Source of the DNA: Seramator thermalis | GTDB lineage: Bacteria > Bacteroidota > Bacteroidia > Bacteroidales > Dysgonomonadaceae | Direction of reading: 5' to 3' | Assembly: GCF_004138125.1 (NCBI RefSeq) | Contig: NZ_RXHS01000012.1 | Location: 26,332 to 90,331 of the forward strand | Length of the DNA: 64,000 bases | In this document: piece after piece, positions 8,684 through 18,154 of the stretch | Numbering within the stretch: the first letter of the stretch is position 1 | Layout of the letters: each line of letters starts with the position of its first letter | Translations under genes and position numbers: made by a program | The notes under the pieces: model-generated | The model's database searches: none | What the model was told of the DNA's origin: nothing | Seen by the model: only the letters and a program-made list of their open reading frames with translations

Positions 8684-11122
8684 TTATATCAAATCGACAA
8701 CCGTGATGCCGGAACCCCCGAATTGCACATGTTCATCGCCGAAACGGGCGACGCCGTTCACCGTTCGCAAATAATCGCGAATAATCTGACGCAAAGCGCC
8801 CGTGCCCGTCCCGTGAAGAATGCGGACGCGCGAAATATTTAATTGAATGGCATCGTCGATGAAATACATAACGGCCTGCAACGCTTCGTCACCCCGCATT
8901 CCTCTGACGTCGATATCGGGTTTGAAATTCAATTTCTTTTCGTACATCAAATCGCGCGTATTCGACGATTTTTTTTGTTCTTTCTTCAGTTGATTGTTGC
9001 TGACACGTTCGAGCTTTTCCAATCCGACCGAAGATTTGATCATGCCGAAAGCCACTACAGCCTTTTTGTCGTTTATTTCGAGAATTTCGCCCAACGTGGT
9101 TTGACCTTTCATGCGCACCACATCGCCAGTGGCAAGAGGAATTGAGGCCAATTCGGCAGCACGCACCGGTTTTTTCGGCCGATGCAAAACCTTTTTGTCC
9201 ATTTTGGACACATCGGCATGATTAAGGTCGGAAGCTGCAACCTTTTCCTTAAACTCATTGAGAGTCTGACGTGCCTGCTTCGTCTTTTCCTTTTCGGCCT
9301 GTGTTTCACGAATTTGGCGAATGGTCTGCTCAATTTTTACGTTAGTTTCCGACAATAGCTTTTCGGCTTCTTCTTTGGCTTGCGCCAAAATCAGTTTTTT
9401 TTGTGTATTTATTTCGTCCAAACTCGATTGGTACTTTTCGGAAAGCTCTTCCATTCGTTTGCGTTCGCGACGAATTTCATCGCGTTTGCGCTCCCAATAT
9501 CGTTTGTCGCGCGAAATATCCTGTAAATATTTGTCCATATTGATATAATCGCTTCCGACAATTTCGGAAGCTTCGGCGATCACCTCTTCGGGCAAACCAA
9601 TTTTTCGGGCAATTTCCACCGCAAACGAACTTCCCGGATTTCCGATGGACAATTGAAACAGAGGCTGCATCTCGTGTCTGTCGTAGAGCATCGCCCCGTT
9701 GATGACGCCTTCGTGCTCGTTGGCATAATGCTTCAGATTCTGATAATGCGTGGTGATGACGCCAAACGCCTTGCGTTCGTTGAAACGATGCAGCAACGAT
9801 TGCGCAATGGCTGCACCGATTTGTGGTTCGGTTCCGCTGCCAAATTCATCGATCAGCAGCAGCGACTGTTCATTGCAGTTTTTCAGAAAAAACTTCATAT
9901 TGTTCAGGTGCGAACTATAGGTCGAAAGGTCGTTTTCGATAGATTGTTCGTCGCCGATATCGATAAAGATGTCGCGAAAAATACCTACCTGCGAATTTTC
10001 TTTCAGCGGAATCAACAAGCCGCATTGCACCATATACTGGAGCAATCCTGCAGTTTTGAGACAAACCGATTTGCCGCCGGCATTGGGACCCGAAATAATC
10101 AAAATCCGATTTGTTTCGTCGAGGGTGATATCGAGCGGAACGACTTTTCGATTTTGTTTCTGAAACGACAGATAGAGCAACGGATGGACGGCTTGTACCC
10201 AATCCATCAAAGGCCTGTTTTCTAACGGGGGTTTGATGGCATTGATTTGTAGAGCGAACCGGGCTTTTGCACGAATGAAATCTATTTCGGCCAGAAAATC
10301 GTACGAAACCGACAAATCGGGCAAAAACGGGCGCAAATAGTTTGCGAATTCCGTTAAAATACGAATAATTTCGCGTCGTTCCTCGCTTTCGAGTTCACGA
10401 ATGCGGTTATTGGCTTCCACCACTTCCGAAGGTTCTATATAAACCGTCTTTCCGGAAGCCGACTCGTCATGCACGATACCTTTTATTTTTCGTTTGAAGG
10501 CAGGGTTTACGGGGATCACCAATCGTCCGTCGCGCATGCTCGGCGATACATCTTTTTCGACCAGTCCCTCCGATTGCGCATTGCGCAAAATTGCATTCAG
10601 TGTTTTGGAAATACTTCCCATGGTAGAAGTGAGCTGACGACGAATGTCGGCCAGTTCTTTCGAAGCATTATCGCGGATTTGACCGAAAGCATCCAAAATC
10701 CCATCAATTTTTTTGATCATGTCGGGATAAACGACCACATTTTCGGTTAATGCCCGTAATTCGGGATAACGAGGCGCCTTTTCGTCGTCGCGACGCAAAA
10801 AAGCCACAATAGCATGAATGGTTTGCAACGAACGACGCAATTCGAACAGCGTTTGCTGCTCGATCCAAGAACCCTCGATGCGCATGCGCTTCAACATGGG
10901 GCGCACATCAAAAAAATTGTCGGAAGGAAAAGCATCTTCTTCCTGCAAAATGCGGACAAACTCCTCAGTCTGCGTCAACCATCGTTGGATTTCGTCAAAT
11001 GAAGAAGAAAACGACATGTTCTCGGTGCGCTCTTTGCCCAGCGTACTTAAGCACTGATCGATAATATAGTGCCGAATTTTTTGAAATTCGATTTTTTGTT
11101 CGAAATTTTCGGGGTATGTCAC
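8684..11122 (-). CDS. mutS2: Endonuclease MutS2
   Basis: 812-residue MutS2 with the family's usual domain order. It has an N-terminal core and clamp (residues about 1-300) and the MutS-type ATPase with Walker A GPNAGGKSVCLKT and Walker B LLLIDEFGSGTEP. A long charged coiled coil (about 510-640), a KOW-like segment (LATGDVVRMKGQTTLGEI) and a C-terminal Smr nuclease domain (DVRGMRGDEAL, RILHGTGTGALRQIIRDYL) follow. MutS2 proteins act on branched DNA to suppress recombination, and some rescue collided ribosomes. The sequence does not tell which role applies. No mismatch-repair mutS-type N-terminal domain is present. Confidence 0.96.
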   Translation of the reverse strand: MTYPENFEQKIEFQKIRHYIIDQCLSTLGKERTENMSFSSSFDEIQRWLTQTEEFVRILQEEDAFPSDNFFDVRPMLKRMRIEGSWIEQQTLFELRRSLQTIHAIVAFLRRDDEKAPRYPELRALTENVVVYPDMIKKIDGILDAFGQIRDNASKELADIRRQLTSTMGSISKTLNAILRNAQSEGLVEKDVSPSMRDGRLVIPVNPAFKRKIKGIVHDESASGKTVYIEPSEVVEANNRIRELESEERREIIRILTEFANYLRPFLPDLSVSYDFLAEIDFIRAKARFALQINAIKPPLENRPLMDWVQAVHPLLYLSFQKQNRKVVPLDITLDETNRILIISGPNAGGKSVCLKTAGLLQYMVQCGLLIPLKENSQVGIFRDIFIDIGDEQSIENDLSTYSSHLNNMKFFLKNCNEQSLLLIDEFGSGTEPQIGAAIAQSLLHRFNERKAFGVITTHYQNLKHYANEHEGVINGAMLYDRHEMQPLFQLSIGNPGSSFAVEIARKIGLPEEVIAEASEIVGSDYINMDKYLQDISRDKRYWERKRDEIRRERKRMEELSEKYQSSLDEINTQKKLILAQAKEEAEKLLSETNVKIEQTIRQIRETQAEKEKTKQARQTLNEFKEKVAASDLNHADVSKMDKKVLHRPKKPVRAAELASIPLATGDVVRMKGQTTLGEILEINDKKAVVAFGMIKSSVGLEKLERVSNNQLKKEQKKSSNTRDLMYEKKLNFKPDIDVRGMRGDEALQAVMYFIDDAIQLNISRVRILHGTGTGALRQIIRDYLRTVNGVARFGDEHVQFGGSGITVVDLI

Positions 11123-11400
11123 GTTCCTTCGCCTGTATTATAAATTCGGCTACAAAATTACATCAATTAATTCGATTTCTCTTCTTCGCTATGATGAAGA
11201 CTCTCTTTTCGAAAGTTCAGAAATGGTACTTGTTTTCTTTGGTGTATGGATTCGACGATTATTTCGGACAATGGCAAGAAAATAACCATCACGGAAAAAG
11301 ATTTAAGAGTATTCTTTTTGGAATAAATCTCGATTTTCTATTAATGATCAAGAGTTGTCCTATTTTTTGAAAAAATTAATCCGCACGAAAAAAATGAAAA

Positions 11401-12405
11401 CTATTTTGAGGTCCCGTCGTATGCCCATTTCAAATAAACGGCGCCCCAAGTGAATCCTGCACCAAAAGCAGTAAGAATGATATTGTCTCCTTTTTTCAGT
11501 TTCGGCTCCCATTCCCACAAACAAAGGGGGATAGTTCCGGCGCTTGTATTGCCATATTTTTCGATGTTGATCATTACTTTATCGCGTGACAATCCTGTGC
11601 GGTCGATAGCAGCATCGATGATTCGCATATTGGCTTGATGAGGAACAAACCAATCGACGTCGTCTTTGGAGAGATTGTTTTTTTGCATAATTTCGACGGA
11701 GACATCAGCCATATTCTTCACAGCATATTTAAAAACAGTTTTTCCGTCTTGACGAACAGTATGTTCCTTTTTTTCGACGGTTTCGTGTGTGGCAGGAAAT
11801 TTACTTCCGCCTGCTTTCATTTGCAATGGCTCATACCCCACGCCGTCGGTGTGTAATATAGTGTCAATAATGCCAACATCTTCGGAAGAAGGTTCGATAA
11901 GAACAGCACCCACTGCATCGCCAAACAACGGACATGTATTACGATCGGAGTAGTTGGTTATGGCCGACATTTTGTCTCCGGCCAGGAGGATAACTTTTTT
12001 ATATCGTCCGGACAGAATAAGACCATTACAAACCTCGAGTCCAAAAATAAATCCGGAGCATGCAGCCTCCATATCGAAACAGAACGCATTTTTTATGCCG
12101 TTTGCTTCGGCAACGATCGAAGCAGTCGATGGAAAAATATGGTCGGGTGTGGATGTAGCAAATATCAGAGCATCAATTTCTTCGGCTCGAGTATTTGTTT
12201 TGCGAAGCAATTCGGCCACAGCAGGCGAACCAAGTTCAGACACTCCCTTATTTTCGCCCTTCAATATCCGACGTTCCTTAATTCCTACTCGCGTAGTAAT
12301 CCATTCGTCATTCGTATCTACCATCGTGCTTATCTCATCGTTGGTGAGAATATAATCAGGAACGCAGGCCGAAATTCCTGTTATAACAGCGTTTATTTTT
12401 TCCAT
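11401..12405 (-). CDS. fabH: Beta-ketoacyl-ACP synthase III
   Basis: 334-residue KAS III that starts fatty acid elongation by condensing acetyl-CoA or branched acyl-CoA with malonyl-ACP. The catalytic triad is visible: Cys in [13 protein letters not shown], His in [12 protein letters not shown] and Asn in [13 protein letters not shown]. The C-terminal glycine loop [17 protein letters not shown] is intact. It is the third gene of the conserved yceD-rpmF-fabH arrangement, transcribed leftwards. A terminator-like hairpin lies between rpmF and fabH (12431-12463) and may reduce read-through. Confidence 0.96.
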   Translation of the reverse strand: MEKINAVITGISACVPDYILTNDEISTMVDTNDEWITTRVGIKERRILKGENKGVSELGSPAVAELLRKTNTRAEEIDALIFATSTPDHIFPSTASIVAEANGIKNAFCFDMEAACSGFIFGLEVCNGLILSGRYKKVILLAGDKMSAITNYSDRNTCPLFGDAVGAVLIEPSSEDVGIIDTILHTDGVGYEPLQMKAGGSKFPATHETVEKKEHTVRQDGKTVFKYAVKNMADVSVEIMQKNNLSKDDVDWFVPHQANMRIIDAAIDRTGLSRDKVMINIEKYGNTSAGTIPLCLWEWEPKLKKGDNIILTAFGAGFTWGAVYLKWAYDGTSK

Positions 12406-12424
12406 CTGTACAAAAATTATTCTA

Positions 12425-12463
12425 AAAAAAGCCCCGAAAAAACGTAAATGCGCTTTCTCAGGG
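12425..12463 (-). terminator. Terminator-like hairpin between rpmF and fabH
   Basis: On the minus strand CCCTGA (12458-12463) can pair with TCGGGG (12432-12437, one G-U pair), and the RNA then runs into CTTTTTTT. The loop is long (about 20 nt), so this is a moderate call. It would partly uncouple ribosomal protein L32 expression from fabH. Confidence 0.45.
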
Positions 12464-12496
12464 TTTTATTACCGTAAGCTGTTTGAGGAAGAGTTA

Positions 12497-12682
12497 TTAA
12501 GCAGTAGCCGTTTTGTCGATAGCTAATTTTCCTCTGTAGTAACCACACTCACCGCACACGGTGTGATAAATGTGCCATGCTCCACAATTGGGGCAAATTG
12601 CCATTGTAGGCAATTTTGCGTGGTCGTGCGAACGTCTTTTTCCCTGTCTTGCTGACGATTGTCTTCGTTTAGGATGTGCCAT
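12497..12682 (-). CDS. rpmF: 50S ribosomal protein L32
   Basis: 61-residue L32 with the family start MAHPKRRQSSARQGKRRS and the paired cysteine motifs CPNCGAWH and CGECGYYRGK, so it is the zinc-binding form. It sits 27 bp after the DUF177/YceD gene, the conserved bacterial pairing, and is followed by fabH. Length is normal. Confidence 0.97.
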   Translation of the reverse strand: MAHPKRRQSSARQGKRRSHDHAKLPTMAICPNCGAWHIYHTVCGECGYYRGKLAIDKTATA

Positions 12683-12709
12683 ATCGTTGTTGTATTATTT
12701 ATGAATTGT

Positions 12710-13303
12710 TTAATTGTAATTTTCGTCAAAGTTAATGTCTTTCAGTACGTCCCAGCGAGGATCGCCGGTTTCTGCAGTATCCTCAATATCGGTACTCTTA
12801 CCATCATCAAAATCTTCCGTATCTTCCACATCGTCGGGATCGTTACTATCCACGGCACGATGCTTCTGCAACTTTTTCGACATAATTCGGTTGCATTTGC
12901 CCGGTTCGTGAATGTGTTTCATCGGAATATCAAGAGCGATAAATTCGTAAAGAAACCAAGCAATATTTATTTCTCCTTCCTCTTCCGGTATGATAATAAT
13001 TTCATCGCTTTCTTCGGAATATTCTTTGCCAAATTTTACGATAAAATGATTGTCCGACTCAATTTCCTGATCCATTTCATCGAGACAACGATCACAAGGA
13101 ATTTGAACAATCCCATGAACATGAAATTTGAAATCGAACGTGGAAGACACTCTCTTGACAGAGAGTTCTACTTTCACGTTTCCTTTTTTTACCTCGTCGC
13201 CGTCAATGGCTTCGAAATATTTTCTATCCAACTGATACTCATAATTATGAGTCCCTGCAGAAAGATTTTTAAGGGGAATATTATATAAGCTGAATTTAGT
13301 CAC
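12710..13303 (-). CDS. yceD: YceD family (DUF177) protein
   Basis: 197-residue DUF177 protein that typically precedes rpmF. YceD homologues are linked to 23S rRNA precursor metabolism in bacteria and plants; the exact activity is not known. Visible family features are IPCDRCLDEMDQ (the C-x2-C segment), the central beta-rich part, and EFIALDIPMKHIH followed by C. The C-terminus is very acidic and low in complexity (NDPDDVEDTEDFDDGKSTD). It begins a leftward operon with rpmF. Confidence 0.9.
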   Translation of the reverse strand: MTKFSLYNIPLKNLSAGTHNYEYQLDRKYFEAIDGDEVKKGNVKVELSVKRVSSTFDFKFHVHGIVQIPCDRCLDEMDQEIESDNHFIVKFGKEYSEESDEIIIIPEEEGEINIAWFLYEFIALDIPMKHIHEPGKCNRIMSKKLQKHRAVDSNDPDDVEDTEDFDDGKSTDIEDTAETGDPRWDVLKDINFDENYN

Positions 13304-13328
13304 CTTTTTTTCTCAAAATAAAGCGGTG

Positions 13329-13336
13329 CAAAGATA
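13329..13336 (-). promoter_or_regulatory. -7 box upstream of yceD-rpmF
   Basis: Minus-strand TATCTTTG matches the Bacteroidetes TAnnTTTG consensus and ends 25 bp before the yceD start. No clear TTTG at the usual 19-21 nt upstream distance is visible, so this is a partial match. Confidence 0.5.
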
Positions 13337-13398
13337 ATAATTTTTTTCTTCACACCGTTTATATCTGCACTATTTTATTTTACCTTGCCCCAAAACGT

Positions 13399-14502
13399 TT
13401 AAACCTTGTATTCTTCGGCAGCCCGGAGGACGATCTGCTGCATCCTGTCGAAATTTTCTTCGAGACTTTCGAGCAAACGAAATTGTGCTTTGGTTCGAAT
13501 TAAATTGTGATTGCCATATTCAATTTTATAATAGGTATCGCCGTTGAGATAATCGGTAAGGAAACGAACGATTTGCATGTAGGTGAGCAGTTTAGCGCCG
13601 AAAGCAAGGTTATCGATTTCGATATCTGTAAGGAACGAAATGGCATTTTTCAGATAGCCTTTGGCGTAATTTTCGAAAATTTCGAGATTCACGCCCACTT
13701 TGTCGAGATTTTTATCGTCTTCGGCACCGGTATTAGCTCCTGTGCGAATAAAATCGCCAAAATCGGAGAGAACATATCCGGGCATTACCGTATCCAGATC
13801 AACCACGCATAATACCTGACCGTCGTTGTCGAACAAAATATTATTGACCTTTGTGTCGCAATGATTTATTCGTTTCGGAAGTTTTCCTTCGCGATGAAGA
13901 CGTTCGGGCAAGCACATTTCATAAGCCCGACTTTCAATTTCTTTAATCAGATCGTCCACTTCCATCACGCGTCCCACTCTGTCGCGATTGACTGCTTGTC
14001 GAAACTCTTCGAGGCGAAATTCCATATTATGAAAATCAGGAATAGTTTCATGCAACGGATCTCCCGGAAGATCGGATAACATCAATTGAAAATCGCCAAA
14101 AGCGATTCCGGCTCTATAGGCTAAGCCGGGATTGATTTCGTCGTAGCTTTTGCTATCGCGAATAAAAATCGTCATTCTCCAAAAATTGCCATCTGCATCT
14201 TCAAAATATAATTTCCCTTCAAGTGTCGGAACAAGAGTCAACACTTTGCGATCGATATCCGTTTCGCCACGTTCGATCAATTTTTGGCGAATGTGCATGG
14301 TCACACGCAAAATATTGCTCTGCAATGCGGGAACATCTTTAAAAATGGAATGATTGATGCGTTGCAGCACATACTCGTTATTGCCGTTTGTCACCTTAAA
14401 TGAATCGTTGATGTGGCCGGCACCGAGAGGTTTTATTTCGATATTTTCCGAAAGAGGTACGAAATATGAAACAATGTTCTTCAGTTTTTGAACGTTTGGC
14501 AT
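13399..14502 (-). CDS. Phosphotransferase-family sugar kinase (NahK-like)
   Basis: 367-residue protein kinase-like/APH-fold enzyme. The N-lobe contains GAGHINDSFKVTNGNNEYVLQRIN, very like N-acetylhexosamine 1-kinase (NahK). The catalytic Brenner motif is HCDTKVNNILFD, and the metal-binding segment is VVDLDTVMPGYVLSDFGDFI. NahK phosphorylates GlcNAc or GalNAc at C1 using ATP. Homologues in Bacteroidales are often mislabelled as mucin desulfatase or aminoglycoside phosphotransferase. It lies 41 bp downstream of a CBM9-like gene and near malQ, so a role in sugar handling fits. The substrate is inferred from family similarity only. Confidence 0.82.
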   Translation of the reverse strand: MPNVQKLKNIVSYFVPLSENIEIKPLGAGHINDSFKVTNGNNEYVLQRINHSIFKDVPALQSNILRVTMHIRQKLIERGETDIDRKVLTLVPTLEGKLYFEDADGNFWRMTIFIRDSKSYDEINPGLAYRAGIAFGDFQLMLSDLPGDPLHETIPDFHNMEFRLEEFRQAVNRDRVGRVMEVDDLIKEIESRAYEMCLPERLHREGKLPKRINHCDTKVNNILFDNDGQVLCVVDLDTVMPGYVLSDFGDFIRTGANTGAEDDKNLDKVGVNLEIFENYAKGYLKNAISFLTDIEIDNLAFGAKLLTYMQIVRFLTDYLNGDTYYKIEYGNHNLIRTKAQFRLLESLEENFDRMQQIVLRAAEEYKV

Positions 14503-14543
14503 AAAATTACAATATTTTTTAGTTGTTATTTAATGTGGTTTTC

Positions 14544-15200
14544 TCATTCCATTTCGAGTTGTCCGAAAAATTGGGGGACATGGAAGTTTGGCTTTGGAGT
14601 AGAAATAGGGCTCCATGTCAAAAAATGCGGCTCATTAGTTAAGTCGCCACATTTATAAAAGTTGGCTCTTAATATTTTTTGTGAAAGAGATTCTTTAGGC
14701 GCAAAACGCAATAGATTTTTCGGAATTTCGAGATACAGTGACCAGTCGCTTACCTGATTCCCATTTTTTTCGTAGCGATGAATAACGCTTGCATGACGAA
14801 AAACCGATGCCATTTCGTCGGTCGAAAATTTGATCGATTCTTCACGACTTTGATGGAGCGATGCCAACAAAACGCCATTGGCATTGCATTCGAAATTGCA
14901 ATATAAAGTTGATTCGTTATCTCGCTGTACGAAAAATTCTACACAACTATCCTGCCATACAGGATCAAAATCATGTGTACAAACTGTTCGCAGCTTTTCT
15001 CCAAAAACATTATAAAGCAAAAACAATCGCTCTCCATCATGGGCTGCATGTACCGTTGCTTGGAGAAACTTGGGGAAATCTTCTCTCCAATTGACGTTGT
15101 CAATGTGTGCTTCGACGCCTACTTCGTTAAGATATTTTATTCGGTCGAAAACATTATTTTGATCGGCAATGTGTTGATTGGGCACTTTCAGAGTTTTCAT
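14544..15200 (-). CDS. CBM9-like carbohydrate-binding protein
   Basis: 218-residue protein that is a single family-9-like carbohydrate-binding fold. The typical strands are present: DSCVEFFVQRDNES, YCNFECNANGVLLASLH, and the C-terminal RANFYKCGD followed by HFLTWSPIST and FHVPQFFGQLEME. No signal peptide is recognisable, so it may be cytoplasmic, unlike CBM9 modules of xylanases. It is transcribed leftwards between malQ and the kinase. The ligand is unknown. Confidence 0.75.
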   Translation of the reverse strand: MKTLKVPNQHIADQNNVFDRIKYLNEVGVEAHIDNVNWREDFPKFLQATVHAAHDGERLFLLYNVFGEKLRTVCTHDFDPVWQDSCVEFFVQRDNESTLYCNFECNANGVLLASLHQSREESIKFSTDEMASVFRHASVIHRYEKNGNQVSDWSLYLEIPKNLLRFAPKESLSQKILRANFYKCGDLTNEPHFLTWSPISTPKPNFHVPQFFGQLEME

Positions 15201-15315
15201 CGAGTACAGAATGTTGGCTTAATGATTTGTATATGGCACAAAGTTAATGAATAAAAACAAAAACGGAAACCTTTATAATCAAGGAATCCGTTTATAAAAA
15301 AATTCGTCAACGATT

Positions 15316-17985
15316 TTATCTGTTGCGAGTACTCATTTTCCGGATTTCGGAGTTTAACGAATCCGCTTGAAGTAGTTTTTCGAGCGAGAGGTGCATTTTG
15401 TAACACCAATAATGATCGGGGTTTGCAGGAACATTGATTCGCTCGGCTTGATCATTCGGATTGCGTAATGCTTCGTCAATCGACATCCAATCCTGCCAGG
15501 GAAGAATTACCCACATTGCAGTAGAATCGAGGTGTTTCTGCAAAATCATTTTGCACAAATCGGGAGTACATTCTTCGGGAGCCGGACCTTGAAGATGAAG
15601 CACAGAGTTGAAATAGGTCTGTGTAACCTCCCTGTTTTCTTTCCACCAGGCTCGAATTGGCGACATATCATGAGTAGATGTTGTGCATACCGACAAATAA
15701 GGCAATTGAGCCAAATCTGAAAACCGAACATGCGGATTTTTTGGCATTCGCTGAATTTCCAAACTCAAAATCTTCAATTCATTCATCACCGAAGGCACAC
15801 AATCCGGAACCATTCCCAAATCTTCCCCACATGCCAGCATGGAAGTGGAGGAAATGAGTTCGGGCAATTTTTTCATCGCCTGTTCACGCCAAAAATAATT
15901 GTGGCGGCGATAAAAAAAATCGTCATACAAGCGGTTGAAGGCATTTTTTGTATTATCGTCCAAATAACGGAACGAATAAGTGTATTGCGCCGTGATGCGC
16001 GGATGAAATTTGTTGAATTCTATTCTGTCTCTCACAAACAACACTTCGGCACACAAGGCCATCAACCCGTCGCGAATGCGTTTGTTTTTGGTGGTATCGA
16101 CATTGGGAAAAAGATTTTTTATTTTCAACTGAGAATTACACTCCTCACGGAGCCTAAAACTACCCTCACCTACTGCTTGCAGATAATTCATTTTCACTTC
16201 TTCGGCGAATTCTCCGAAAAAATCGGAGAGAAACTCTTCACGAATGAAGGGTTTAGTCATCCTGTCTTCGTCGAAAGGAATTCCTGCACGCCTAATTTCT
16301 TCGGGATAATAAGGTAGTGCCGGGCTGAAATGGCCAAGCAATCCGTTGACTGCATCGATAGGAATTTCCCAAATTCGGAAGAAGCCTAATATGTGATCGA
16401 TTCGATATGCATCGAAATAGTCAGACATCTTGATAAAACGTTTTTTCCACCAATCGAAATGTTCTTCTTCCATCTCTCGCCAATTGTAGGTGGGGAATCC
16501 CCAATTCTGTCCCTCGACGGCAAAATCGTCGGGAGGAGCACCCGTTTGTGTATCCATATTGAACAGACGAGCATTGGTCCACGCATCCACACTGTTGCGA
16601 TTGATTCCGATCGGGATATCGCCTTTCAACGCAACGCCTTTCAAATGTGCATATTCTTTGACTTGCGTAAGTTGCCGATGAAGCAAAAATTGAATGAAAT
16701 TATTGAAATCGAATTCATTTTTCGCCTCCAAATCCGAATCGAGGAGCAGTTGTAAATTGTTTGGGTCATATTCCGCAAAACTCCCCCATTCGGCAAAACG
16801 GACAGTATGATATTTATCTCTCAGATAACAATAACAACTGTATGCGAAAAGCCATTCTTTGTTGTTTTCGTAAAATTTTCCGTATTCGTTCGAGACGGAT
16901 ATTTTTTGGAATTCTTGAGCGAATAACTCCCGGTAGTATCTAAACTTTAAGTTTAAAACTGCTTCGTAATCCACTCTATCTAATCCATTTAAAACTTTTG
17001 CCTCTCGTAGGTAACTCTCATTTTCAGATTTGTCGCGAAGCGGATGTTCCTTCATTCCGAGGTAGAGGGGATGCAGTGCATGAACAGATATGGCACTATA
17101 TGGATAAGAATCTCTCCATGTTTTGGTTGCGGTGGTGTCATTAATCGGCAAAATCTGAATAATGTGCATTCCCGTCATTGCAGCCCAGTCAATCATTTTT
17201 TTCAGGTCGAGAAAATCTCCTATTCCGAAACTATCGTTCGAACGAAGGGAGAACACCGGAATGGCAACTCCCGTTCCTTTGTAATTGTAAAACGAATACC
17301 TGAACGCAATGGAGTTTTCGACATATACTTCTTTAAAAGACAAATCTGAAGGGAATTTTCGATTCTCTCCGTCTTCCCATTTTACAACCTCATTGTCCGA
17401 TTGGCGAACAATCACAAATTTATATTCTTGAGAATTCTTAAGCCCTGCCGCATTCAACAGCAATTGCCATTGTCCGTCGCCCACAAAAGTGAAAGGAACA
17501 GATTTTTTCAAATCCCAATTACCCAACGTTTCGCCTTCGCCCGAAATCACCAACAGCTGATTTTTTTCGACATACGGACAAACTACATTTAATAAAACAC
17601 TTTCGGTAGAAATTTGAGGAATAAACGTTTGTTTGGTACGAAAAAAAACACTTTCGGTAAAAACCGACGAATAAAGATATTGATGATAAGGCACGTCTCT
17701 CCAATGATCTACAATATCAAAACTCAGGTTCGGAGCCAAATGTACACATCGAGGTAGTCCCCACTCGTGTCTCACAGAGGTCTTTCCTTCTCTGATGAAA
17801 TAATAATATTCGATGGATGAAATGTCGGAAACGCACAATGTTGAAGTCCAAATGTTACCTTCGACAGGGATCAATTCCAAAGCCTTTCGTTCATCGAAAT
17901 TTCCAAGCTCTGGAGTTGAACCGCAAATACACACTTGCTGTCCCCAAGTCGTGCCATACTCAATCTGAAAAGTTAACCACGTCAT
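15316..17985 (-). CDS. malQ: 4-alpha-glucanotransferase with N-terminal starch-binding domains
   Basis: Amylomaltase (GH77) that disproportionates malto-oligosaccharides and glycogen-derived glucans. The start is set at ATG 17983-17985 (MTWLTFQIEYGTTWGQQ), because this begins the first CBM20 fold; a 14-codon upstream extension is not family-like. Residues 1-125 and about 130-240 are two CBM20-like domains (CGSTPELGNFDERKALEL; GEGETLGNWDLKKSVPF). The GH77 barrel follows, with ILPINDTTATKTWRDSYPYS, the nucleophile region DAYRIDHILGFFRIWEIP, acid/base ACGEDLGMVPDCVP and TSTHDMSPIRAWW. At 889 residues it matches the plant DPE2-like/Bacteroidetes form rather than the E. coli form (about 690). Confidence 0.95.
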   Translation of the reverse strand: MTWLTFQIEYGTTWGQQVCICGSTPELGNFDERKALELIPVEGNIWTSTLCVSDISSIEYYYFIREGKTSVRHEWGLPRCVHLAPNLSFDIVDHWRDVPYHQYLYSSVFTESVFFRTKQTFIPQISTESVLLNVVCPYVEKNQLLVISGEGETLGNWDLKKSVPFTFVGDGQWQLLLNAAGLKNSQEYKFVIVRQSDNEVVKWEDGENRKFPSDLSFKEVYVENSIAFRYSFYNYKGTGVAIPVFSLRSNDSFGIGDFLDLKKMIDWAAMTGMHIIQILPINDTTATKTWRDSYPYSAISVHALHPLYLGMKEHPLRDKSENESYLREAKVLNGLDRVDYEAVLNLKFRYYRELFAQEFQKISVSNEYGKFYENNKEWLFAYSCYCYLRDKYHTVRFAEWGSFAEYDPNNLQLLLDSDLEAKNEFDFNNFIQFLLHRQLTQVKEYAHLKGVALKGDIPIGINRNSVDAWTNARLFNMDTQTGAPPDDFAVEGQNWGFPTYNWREMEEEHFDWWKKRFIKMSDYFDAYRIDHILGFFRIWEIPIDAVNGLLGHFSPALPYYPEEIRRAGIPFDEDRMTKPFIREEFLSDFFGEFAEEVKMNYLQAVGEGSFRLREECNSQLKIKNLFPNVDTTKNKRIRDGLMALCAEVLFVRDRIEFNKFHPRITAQYTYSFRYLDDNTKNAFNRLYDDFFYRRHNYFWREQAMKKLPELISSTSMLACGEDLGMVPDCVPSVMNELKILSLEIQRMPKNPHVRFSDLAQLPYLSVCTTSTHDMSPIRAWWKENREVTQTYFNSVLHLQGPAPEECTPDLCKMILQKHLDSTAMWVILPWQDWMSIDEALRNPNDQAERINVPANPDHYWCYKMHLSLEKLLQADSLNSEIRKMSTRNR

Positions 17986-18154
17986 TCGATTAAATATTAG
18001 ATAAATGATACTGTCTAATCGCGGCACTAAACATTTTCCGGATTATCTACGAGATTAAATTGGGCAAAACTACATAATTTTCTGTCCGATAACTTCGTTA
18101 TAAGACAGCAGTTAACTTTTAAATTTATGCAAACGATTGCAAAATTTGTAATCG

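Noticed and set aside
13399..17985. Possible polysaccharide utilisation locus
   Set aside because: malQ, a CBM9-like protein and a sugar kinase lie together, but no SusC/SusD pair, glycan lyase or hybrid sensor is present.
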